Shown here: one piece after another, positions 1-5,761 of the stretch
Numbering within the stretch: the first letter of the stretch is position 1
How the letters are laid out: every line of letters begins with the position of its first letter
DNA from: an uncultured Sulfitobacter sp.
Lineage (GTDB): Bacteria; Pseudomonadota; Alphaproteobacteria; Rhodobacterales; Rhodobacteraceae
Reading direction: 5' to 3'
DNA: 6,464 nucleotides
Assembly: GCA_937923365.1 (NCBI GenBank)
Contig: CALAIJ010000154.1
Location: 1 to 6,464, forward strand
Position numbers and translations under genes: made by a program
Notes under the pieces: generated by a model
The model's database searches: none
Told to the model about the DNA's origin: nothing
Seen by the model: the letters and a program-made list of their open reading frames with translations, nothing else

Positions 1-683
1 CCGGTGCTTTCTGGCCCGGTGCGTTGACGCTTGTGCTGCCGTTGAAGGACGGGCACGGGCTGTCGTCGCTGGTCACGGCCGGTTTGCAAACTGTTGGGCT
101 ACGGGTGCCGGATCATGCCGGTGCGCGGCGGCTCCTCGCCACCTTTGGTGGCCCCGTCGCTGCCCCGTCGGCCAACCCGTCGGGCCGGATCAGCCCGACC
201 CGCGCCGGCCACGTGATCGCAGGGCTGGAAGGCCGGATCGCCGCGGTGCTTGACGGTGGCCCCTGTTCCGTCGGCCTGGAAAGCACGATCATTGGGCTTG
301 CCGGACCTGATCCGGTGTTGCTGCGCGCAGGCGGTATCCCTGCCGAGGCAATCGAGGCTGCCCTTGGCCGCCTGCTGGTCCCCCCGACGGACAGCGCGAT
401 AACCGCACCCGGGCAGATGGTATCGCATTATGCGCCGCGCGCGCCGATCACGCTGAATGTGACCAGACCCGCACCAGACACGCTCTATCTGGGCTTTGGT
501 CCGGGCCCTTGCGATCTGAACCTCTCAAGCGGGGGCGATCTGATGGAGGCCGCAGCGAACCTTTTTGCGCATCTGCACCAGTTGGACGCTGAAAACCGCC
601 CGATTGCAGTGGCACCGATCCCGATGAAAGGGCTGGGCATCGCGATTAACGACCGGTTGCGCCGCGCGGCAGCACCTCGCTGA
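1..683 (+). CDS. sua5: L-threonylcarbamoyladenylate synthase, Sua5 type (5' end missing)
   Basis: This enzyme makes threonylcarbamoyl-AMP from threonine, bicarbonate and ATP in the cytoplasm, the first step of t6A37 formation in ANN-decoding tRNAs. The reading frame is open from base 3, and 226 residues are visible. They begin GAFWPGALTLVL, the conserved WPGxLTLVL segment of the YrdC/Sua5 fold, so the gene starts upstream of the window and the TTG at 24 is an internal leucine codon. Other family marks are APSANPSG (about visible residues 54-61, the conserved SxN nucleotide/substrate motif) and GLESTII (91-97). The linker APGQMVSHYAPRAP (135-148) is followed by about 80 residues of C-terminal Sua5 domain, which separates it from the short single-domain TsaC/YrdC. 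Sua5 proteins usually have a little over 300 residues, so about 90 are missing. It stops with TGA 16 bases from the convergent yqgE stop. Confidence 0.93.
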   Translation, partial: GAFWPGALTLVLPLKDGHGLSSLVTAGLQTVGLRVPDHAGARRLLATFGGPVAAPSANPSGRISPTRAGHVIAGLEGRIAAVLDGGPCSVGLESTIIGLAGPDPVLLRAGGIPAEAIEAALGRLLVPPTDSAITAPGQMVSHYAPRAPITLNVTRPAPDTLYLGFGPGPCDLNLSSGGDLMEAAANLFAHLHQLDAENRPIAVAPIPMKGLGIAINDRLRRAAAPR

Positions 684-691
684 GGGGGTAA

Positions 692-710
692 GGTGGGCCT
701 CAGGCCCGCC
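692..710. terminator. Candidate bidirectional terminator hairpin between sua5 and yqgE
   Basis: A 19-base near-perfect palindrome (ggtgggcctcaggcccgcc, one G-T wobble, centre at 701) lies across the convergent junction. It starts 8 bases after the sua5 stop and covers the yqgE stop codon (700-702). Its position and GC-rich stem suit a terminator for both genes. There is no T-tract on either side, so intrinsic termination is uncertain. Confidence 0.35.
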
Positions 711-1272
711 CTGCGCTGGCCGAAAGCGACAGCGGATCAATACCCAGCGCATCCAATGCCGCCCCCCATTTTTGCGTATCGGGCAGATCAAACACGAGAG
801 AGGCATCCGCCGCACAGGTCAGCCAACCGTTTTGGGCCAGTTCCCCCTCCAACTGGCCGGGGCCCCAGCCTGCGTAACCCAGCATCATCAGGGCTTTGTC
901 CGGGCCCTTGCCTGCGGCGATATCTTCGAGAATGTCCAGCGTCGCTGTCAGCGAAAAACCGGGGGCGACCTTCATGGTTTCGATCTGAGACGTGTATTCC
1001 GACGAATGCAGCACAAATCCCCGCCCCGTTTCGACAGGTCCGCCAATGTGCACGCCAAGTTCGGACTGCGCGGTACTGTCGCCTTCGACCAGTTGGTCCA
1101 GCACTTCGGACAGTTTGAGATCGGCTGCAGGCTTGTTCACCATCAATCCCATGGCCCCTTCAGCGGAATGGGCCGTGAGATAAATGACCGAATGCACAAA
1201 GCGCGGGTCGACCATGCCAGGCATGGCAAGCAGCAGGCTGCCGGTCAGATCAAGGGCGTTCCCGTCAGTCAT
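700..1272 (-). CDS. yqgE: YqgE/AlgH family protein (UPF0301)
   Basis: This is a 190-residue cytoplasmic protein of the YqgE/AlgH family, whose usual length is about 185-190. The biochemical role is not firmly established; the AlgH name comes from a proposed link to alginate regulation in Pseudomonas. Family motifs in order are [15 protein letters not shown] (residues 11-25), GLMVNKP (42-48), [16 protein letters not shown] (75-90) and [14 protein letters not shown] (132-145, the most diagnostic). The frame stays open upstream to 1512, but I chose the ATG at 1272 because the protein then begins [11 protein letters not shown], directly before the conserved core. The upstream residues are arginine- and cysteine-rich and unlike the family. 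The Shine-Dalgarno before this ATG is weak. The gene diverges from the DsbD-like gene and converges on sua5. Family assignment is secure; function is not. Confidence 0.93.
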   Translation of the reverse strand: MTDGNALDLTGSLLLAMPGMVDPRFVHSVIYLTAHSAEGAMGLMVNKPAADLKLSEVLDQLVEGDSTAQSELGVHIGGPVETGRGFVLHSSEYTSQIETMKVAPGFSLTATLDILEDIAAGKGPDKALMMLGYAGWGPGQLEGELAQNGWLTCAADASLVFDLPDTQKWGAALDALGIDPLSLSASAGRA

Positions 1273-1413
1273 ACTGAAAGTCTGTTTGCGTCCATGGGGG
1301 CAGCATGCCCGCTTGCGCTGGCCCTGACAAGCAAGCAGCCGCAGGCTTGGGCGAAACATGGCTAAAGCAATCGTGACTTGGCTCTGGCTCTGCTTTGGCC
1401 CATCAAGGCAGGC
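1273..1413. promoter_or_regulatory. Divergent intergenic region carrying the yqgE and DsbD-like gene promoters
   Basis: These 141 bases separate two divergently oriented genes, so promoters for both should lie here or very close by. I could not pick out a convincing -35/-10 pair on either strand. Visible structure is a 6-base inverted repeat, gcttgc (1311-1316) and gcaagc (1331-1336), with a 14-base spacer. On the + strand a short frame (1358-1417) runs into the DsbD-like start, which is preceded by an aagg Shine-Dalgarno-like stretch at 1405-1408. Confidence 0.4.
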
Positions 1414-1417
1414 ATGA
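1358..1417 (+). CDS. Possible 19-codon upstream reading frame overlapping the DsbD-like start
   Basis: An ATG at 1358 opens a 19-codon frame, [19 protein letters not shown], whose TGA (1415-1417) overlaps the ATG of the DsbD-like gene (1414-1416) in an ATGA arrangement, the classic geometry for translational coupling. Against it being real, the Shine-Dalgarno before 1358 is poor (only gggcga nearby), and such an overlap can arise by chance. It would matter mainly as a leader controlling translation of the next gene. Confidence 0.2.
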   Translation: MAKAIVTWLWLCFGPSRQA

Positions 1418-2217
1418 TCAAACGTATTCTGACTGCCGCTTTGTTCGGCCTTGCCTCTACCCTGCCGCTGGCGGCACAAAGCGTCACCCCTGCCACCGGA
1501 GAGATCCTGCAAGGCTGGACGCGCGCTGATGGCACGCGCATTGCTGCGATCCGCATTACGCTGGCGCCTGGGTGGAAGACCTACTGGCGCAGCCCCGGCG
1601 ACGCGGGCATCCCGCCGCAGTTCGACTGGTCCGGATCAGCCAATCTGCGCGGTGTGGGCATTACATGGCCAGCACCCGGGGTCTATCCCCAGAACGGCAT
1701 GCAGACGATCGGCTACAAGGATGAACTTGTGCTGCCCCTGACCATCGCGCCACGCCGGGCAGGCAAACCCGTCAAGCTGCGCGCCACATTGGACATCGGC
1801 GTGTGTAAGGACATCTGCGTGCCCTTCCAGATGTCGCTGAGCGAAACCCTGAACACGGACACAACCAAGCCCACGCCCGCAATTGCCGCAGCCCTCGCCG
1901 AGCGGCCCTATACGGCCAAGGAGGCTGGCGTGCGCCGCTCCATTTGCAATCTGCGCCCCAATGCGGACGGGTTCGAGATCGAGGCCCGTGTCATCATGCC
2001 TTCGGCCGGCGGTCGCGAAGTGGTTATCATTGAGCCGGGCGATGCCACTTTGTGGATGAGCCCCACGGATGTGACGCGCACGGGCGGTCAGCTGATCGCG
2101 ACGGGTGATATCGTCACACCTGATGGCCGCGCTGTGGCGCTGGACCGATCCAGGATCACGATCACGGTGCTGGGCAGCAAACAGGCCGTAGAAATCAAAG
2201 GCTGCACCGCAGGCTGA
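1414..2217 (+). CDS. Exported DsbD-alpha/ScsB-type thiol-redox domain protein
   Basis: This 267-residue predicted periplasmic protein belongs to the DsbD N-terminal domain family, which passes reducing equivalents between thiols in the envelope. Residues 1-21 ([21 protein letters not shown]) form a signal peptide: two basic residues, a hydrophobic core, then a likely cut before Q22. The family segment [18 protein letters not shown] spans residues 53-70, and the CX3C pair C131/C135 sits in [11 protein letters not shown], as in ScsB/DsbD-alpha domains. Two more cysteines lie at C178 and C264. There is no multi-TM DsbD-beta region and no C-terminal thioredoxin (gamma) domain, so this is a stand-alone alpha domain needing an electron donor from elsewhere. 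I chose ATG 1414 because it gives a clean signal peptide and has aagg at 1405-1408; the TTG at 1378 would add 12 residues before it. The exact client is unknown. Confidence 0.85.
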   Translation: MIKRILTAALFGLASTLPLAAQSVTPATGEILQGWTRADGTRIAAIRITLAPGWKTYWRSPGDAGIPPQFDWSGSANLRGVGITWPAPGVYPQNGMQTIGYKDELVLPLTIAPRRAGKPVKLRATLDIGVCKDICVPFQMSLSETLNTDTTKPTPAIAAALAERPYTAKEAGVRRSICNLRPNADGFEIEARVIMPSAGGREVVIIEPGDATLWMSPTDVTRTGGQLIATGDIVTPDGRAVALDRSRITITVLGSKQAVEIKGCTAG

Positions 2218-2223
2218 TTGCGT

Positions 2224-2238
2224 CCCGCCCGGGGCGGG
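2224..2238. repeat. GC-only palindrome after the DsbD-like gene
   Basis: The sequence cccgcccggggcggg is a 7-base inverted repeat around a single central base, beginning 7 bases after the stop of the DsbD-like gene. It overlaps the first two bases of the left arm of the larger inverted repeat, so the two structures compete for the same bases. It could help terminate or stabilise the upstream transcript, but no T-tract follows. Confidence 0.5.
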
Positions 2239-2302
2239 TGCCGCAGAGCGGCACCTTACGGATTTCCTGCGCCCGCCCTGTAAGGTGCCGCTCTGCGGCA
2301 CC
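2237..2302. repeat. Perfect 23-base inverted repeat whose arms are each hairpins (REP/BIME-like)
   Basis: Bases 2237-2259 and 2280-2302 are exact reverse complements (23 of 23) around a 20-base spacer. Each arm holds its own hairpin: ggtgccgcagagcggcacc at 2237-2255 and ggtgccgctctgcggcacc at 2284-2302, both with 8-base stems and 3-base loops. The RNA could therefore form one long hairpin or two small ones. The outer flanks pair a little further if A2303 is bulged. Two palindromic units in inverted orientation between convergent genes is the layout of a REP pair (BIME). Whether it is repeated elsewhere in the genome cannot be seen here. Confidence 0.8.
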
Positions 2303-2312
2303 ACGCCTTTCC
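2284..2312 (+). terminator. Candidate terminator of the DsbD-like gene
   Basis: The right-arm hairpin (2284-2302; 8-base GC-rich stem, tct loop) is followed on the + strand by acgcctttcctt, a pyrimidine-rich tail with two short T runs. This is the best intrinsic-terminator-like arrangement in the window. It lies 66 bases past the stop at 2217 and abuts the permease stop at 2313. The mirror-image left arm would serve the minus-strand permease mRNA, but it lacks a T-rich tail. Confidence 0.4.
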
Positions 2313-5300
2313 TTAAGGTGTCACGCGCCTGCGCATCAAAAAGGCCAGCGCCCCAATCAGATATCCGATCAACGCCAACACCGCGCACCCCCCGACAAAG
2401 ATCAGCAAGGCCGCTGTCAGCGGTGCCATACTTGCGACCTGTGGCAACGCAGCGGCCAACACCGGATGCAATGCGCCTTGCCAGACGGTCCAGCCCAATG
2501 TCAGCGCCCCCCAGCCGATGACAAAGGCCCATAGTCCGGCAAGCCCCCATCGCATCACGCCCAAAGGTGCGCGCAACCCACGGCGCATGGCCGCAATCTG
2601 GCGCGCGATATCATGCTGTGCGGCAACCAGCGCGGGGACCACCAACAATACCAGCAGCATGCCAAAGCCAAGGCCATAGACCAATGTAATCACAGTGGGC
2701 TTGAGAAACTGCGCCTGCTGGCTTTGCTCGTACAGCAGCGGTGCCATCCCTAGCACCGTCGTCATGGTGGTCAACATCACGGGCCGCAACCGGTCAGCCG
2801 CCCCATCGATGATGGAAGGGATCAACCCACGCGTCTCGGCATATTCGTCGATGGTTGTCACCAATACGATGGAATCGTTAATGATGATCCCGGTCATGCC
2901 CAACAAGCCGACAACGGTGAACATGCTCAGCGGCACATCCCACAGATGATGCCCGTAGATCGTGCCGACCAGCCCGAAAGGAATGATCGCCATCACAACC
3001 AAAGGCCGCGTCCATGATCCGAACACCCAGGCCAGCACAAGGAATATACCTGTAAGGCACAGGATCAGACCCGTCAGCGCATCACTGAGGAACTGGTCCT
3101 CCTGCTCACTAAGGCCTGCAAGCCGGAACTCGACCTGTCGGGTGGAGGCGATGTCGGGCAAGATATCTTCGGCCAACGCGCGGCCAATCTCGGTGGCGCG
3201 GGCGGGATCATCCTCTGATATGTCGCCTGTGACAGAGATCAGGCGAATGCCGTTCTCCCGCCGCACGGTTGAGAAACCAGTACGCCGCTCAACACTGACG
3301 ATGTCTGCCAGCGGAACGTAAAGACCCTCTGGCGTGCGCATTTGCGTGCGATCCAGGAAATCGGCTGTCAACTCGCCCTCAGGCAGTTCCACCCGAATGG
3401 TGGCAGAGCGCGGCCCGTCGGGATAGGTCGCGGCTTCCAGCCCGCCCAAACGGCTGCGCAGCGCCCGTCCCAGCGTGTCGATGGTAAAGCCTAGCGCTTG
3501 GCCTTGGGGTGTCAGATCAAGGATCAGCTCTTCCTTGTCGTAGGCCAGATTGTCCTGCACGGCGCTGACCTCGGGGTATTGCCTGAGGGCTGATTGCAGA
3601 TCTTCGGAGGCAGCCTTGAGCGTATCGGTGTCCGCCCCGTAGAACTGCACATCAAGCGCGTCACCACCGGGGCCGGATCGCCAGCCGCGGAAACTGACGG
3701 CCTCGGCCAGCGGGTGGTTGACCACGCGGTCCTGCAACTCGGCGACAAAGGCAAAGCTGGAATAGGGCCGCAGGTCTGCATCGATCAACTCGATAGAGAT
3801 ACCGCCCAGCAGATCGGCGTCCTTGCCGTCCGATCCAGCCATGCCAAAGCCGGAATTTCCACCCGTCTGCGCGATAACATAATCCAGCGGATTGGTTCCG
3901 TGCTTTTCGGCGTATTCCGCGCCCAACGCCTCTGTTGCGCGCTGCATTTCGCGCATCATGGCAAGGGTGTCGGCGCGCGTGGCCCCTTCGGCCATCATAA
4001 AGTTGCCTGTGACCGACCCCCGTTCTGGCGCGTTGAAGAACCGCCATTGCACGTCGCCGCGGATGAACAATGCGGCCTGCGTGGCAAGAATGGCAACGGC
4101 CCCCGCCAACACGACGTAGCGCGCAGCAATCACACCAGCCATCAGCGGGCGGAACAGGCGTTCCCGCATGAACACAAACCCACGGTTCACGAACCGGCTT
4201 GGCGCATCATACCACCGCTCTTTGGCGGCGGATTTCATGGCATGGGCCATGTGGTTGGGCAGGATCAGGAAACATTCCACGAGTGACGCAATCAGCACCG
4301 CAATGACCGTAAAGGGAATGTCGCGAATGAGGTCTCCGAACCGCCCGCCGACGGCAACCAATCCAAAGAACGCAATGACCGTTGTGAGTGTCGCGGCAAA
4401 GACAGGCATTGCCATGCGGCGCGCGGCATTCTCGGCGGCCTGCATCGGGCTTTCCCCCATGCGAAAGCGATGATCCGCGTGTTCACCCACGACAATGGCG
4501 TCGTCCACCACGATCCCCAGCGTGATGATCAGACCAAAAAGCGAGATCATGTTGATCGTCAGCCCGCCTGCGTACATCAGCGCAATCGCGGCCCCCATGG
4601 CCACGGGAATGCCCGCCGCAACCCAAAAGGCCGTCCGCGCATTGAGGAACAGGAACAGCAGGCAGACCACCAGCCCCAGTCCCATCAATCCGTTGCGAAT
4701 AAGCAGATCAATCCGGCTGGTGATGGAGGCGGCACGGGTGCGGATCAACTCCATCGTGACACCGGCGGGCAAGCTGGCCTGCAACTCTGTGGCGACAGCT
4801 TCGACGCTGGCCTGGATGCCGATGGCGTCCCCCCCGTTAGAGCGGTCGATGCGCACCGACATCGCCGGATTTTCGCCGACAAAGAAGCTGCGGTTACGGT
4901 CAACGCCTTCCTCACGCACGATGCCCACATCGCCCACGGTCAAGGCAGACCCGTCCGCGTTGGAGCGCAGGACGATGCCCGCGATTTCAACCGCAGTCCG
5001 TTTGGCCGTCCCTGTGCGCACCCGTGCGTTGGCGCCCGCCACATCGCCGGCAGGGTCGGCGTCAACCTCCTCGGCGATTGCGGCGGCAATCTCGGACATG
5101 GTGACGTCAAAAGCGATCAGTTTGGCCGACGGGACCTCGACTACGGTCTGTGGGGCTGCGACCCCTTGAATGGTGGTGCGCGTGACACCTGCCGCAAACA
5201 GGCGGGTGACGAACTCATCGGCAAAGCGGCCCAATTGCGCAGGTGCTACGGGGCCTGTAATCACCACATCCGTGACGCGATCGCGCCATGCACCGCGCCG

Positions 5301-5723
5301 GACTTCGGGTTCCTCCGCCTCTGCAGGCAGCGTGGTGACGGCATCCACAGCGGTCTGCACATCGGTGGCAGCGCGCGCCATGTCCCAGCCGGGCTCGAAC
5401 TCCAGCCGAACCTCTCCGCGCCCTTCGCGCGAGGTGCTCTCGGAACTCTCGACCCCTTCGACGGCCAGCAAGGCAGGCTCCAGCACCTGCACAATTGCGG
5501 CATCCACGTCTTCGGCACCCGCCCCATCCCATTGGGTGATGACCCGCACGTTATCGACGATCACATCCGGAAAGAACTGCGTCCGCATGTTGGGAGCGGC
5601 GGCAAAACCTGCGACCAGCAAGATCACCAGCAGCAGGTTGGCCGCTGTCCTATGGCGGGTGAAATAGCTGAGCAATCCGCCCGCAGCAGAAGGGACCTGA
5701 CGCGCCATCAGACGCCGCGCCAT
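2313..5723 (-). CDS. RND efflux transporter permease (AcrB/HAE1-like, COG0841 type)
   Basis: This inner-membrane, proton-driven pump is the permease of a tripartite RND efflux system; its substrates cannot be read from sequence. It follows the AcrB plan: TM1 at about 27-45, then the FFPD segment (50-53) and a first periplasmic porter region to about 340. TM2-TM6 run from about 345 to 489, with GIVVDD in TM4 (D407, D408) matching the AcrB proton-relay aspartates. TM7 is at about 535-553, a second porter region runs to about 880, and TM8-TM12 run from about 883 to 1033. In TM10, GIIINDSIVLV puts Asn949-Asp950 where AcrB has Lys940-Asn941. Its 1136 residues exceed the usual 1020-1050 or so; about 100 extra C-terminal residues add two hydrophobic stretches (about 1059-1080 and 1101-1130). 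The start is uncertain: ATG 5723 gives MARRLMARQ, while ATG 5708 (1131 residues) overlaps the stop of a short upstream frame. Neither has its own clear Shine-Dalgarno. The adaptor gene lies 38 bases upstream, implying one operon. Confidence 0.95.
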   Translation of the reverse strand: MARRLMARQVPSAAGGLLSYFTRHRTAANLLLVILLVAGFAAAPNMRTQFFPDVIVDNVRVITQWDGAGAEDVDAAIVQVLEPALLAVEGVESSESTSREGRGEVRLEFEPGWDMARAATDVQTAVDAVTTLPAEAEEPEVRRGAWRDRVTDVVITGPVAPAQLGRFADEFVTRLFAAGVTRTTIQGVAAPQTVVEVPSAKLIAFDVTMSEIAAAIAEEVDADPAGDVAGANARVRTGTAKRTAVEIAGIVLRSNADGSALTVGDVGIVREEGVDRNRSFFVGENPAMSVRIDRSNGGDAIGIQASVEAVATELQASLPAGVTMELIRTRAASITSRIDLLIRNGLMGLGLVVCLLFLFLNARTAFWVAAGIPVAMGAAIALMYAGGLTINMISLFGLIITLGIVVDDAIVVGEHADHRFRMGESPMQAAENAARRMAMPVFAATLTTVIAFFGLVAVGGRFGDLIRDIPFTVIAVLIASLVECFLILPNHMAHAMKSAAKERWYDAPSRFVNRGFVFMRERLFRPLMAGVIAARYVVLAGAVAILATQAALFIRGDVQWRFFNAPERGSVTGNFMMAEGATRADTLAMMREMQRATEALGAEYAEKHGTNPLDYVIAQTGGNSGFGMAGSDGKDADLLGGISIELIDADLRPYSSFAFVAELQDRVVNHPLAEAVSFRGWRSGPGGDALDVQFYGADTDTLKAASEDLQSALRQYPEVSAVQDNLAYDKEELILDLTPQGQALGFTIDTLGRALRSRLGGLEAATYPDGPRSATIRVELPEGELTADFLDRTQMRTPEGLYVPLADIVSVERRTGFSTVRRENGIRLISVTGDISEDDPARATEIGRALAEDILPDIASTRQVEFRLAGLSEQEDQFLSDALTGLILCLTGIFLVLAWVFGSWTRPLVVMAIIPFGLVGTIYGHHLWDVPLSMFTVVGLLGMTGIIINDSIVLVTTIDEYAETRGLIPSIIDGAADRLRPVMLTTMTTVLGMAPLLYEQSQQAQFLKPTVITLVYGLGFGMLLVLLVVPALVAAQHDIARQIAAMRRGLRAPLGVMRWGLAGLWAFVIGWGALTLGWTVWQGALHPVLAAALPQVASMAPLTAALLIFVGGCAVLALIGYLIGALAFLMRRRVTP

Positions 5724-5758
5724 GCGCAGGCGAGTTTGTTAGCTGAGGCGCGCGCCAT
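5708..5758 (-). CDS. Putative 16-codon leader frame between adaptor and permease
   Basis: An ATG at 5758 lies 7 bases after GGGAGG (5771-5766) and opens a 16-codon frame, MARASANKLACAWRGV. It ends in TGA at 5710-5708, which shares its A with an in-frame permease ATG (TGATG). It fills most of the adaptor-permease gap and reads in a different frame from the permease. The strong Shine-Dalgarno and the stop-start overlap suggest a coupling device that brings ribosomes to permease start 5708. There is no recognisable domain, and no evidence that the peptide itself has a function. An indel that separated an older permease start from its gene would look the same. Confidence 0.35.
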   Translation of the reverse strand: MARASANKLACAWRGV

Positions 5759-5761
5759 CGT

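Noticed and set aside
772..1365. 197-codon + strand open frame opposite yqgE
   Set aside because: It is the reverse of the clearly recognised YqgE coding sequence, has no domain of its own, and ends within the divergent intergenic region.
1273..1512. N-terminal extension of the YqgE frame upstream of 1272
   Set aside because: The extra 80 residues are unlike the family, would run into the signal-peptide region of the divergent gene, and the ATG at 1272 yields the usual family length.
1636..2550. 304-codon minus-strand open frame across the DsbD-like gene and the inverted-repeat region
   Set aside because: It overlaps two well-supported genes and runs straight through the convergent gap and its hairpins; the translation has no recognisable domain.
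3594..4286. 230-codon + strand open frame antisense to the permease
   Set aside because: The translation is His/Arg/Gly-rich and matches no family I know; it is explained by the codon bias of the real minus-strand gene.
4495..5667. Long + strand open frames antisense to the permease (224 and 165 codons in the same frame, split by one TGA)
   Set aside because: They lie wholly inside the strongly supported permease gene. The translations are low-complexity (Ser/Thr/Ala/Arg-rich) with no recognisable domain, as expected for the reverse of a GC-rich coding frame.
5747..5756. Perfect palindrome ggcgcgcgcc as an operator site
   Set aside because: Alternating GC palindromes are common in DNA of this composition, and this one is only 10 bases with no second copy; I mention it only as possible RNA structure in the leader frame.
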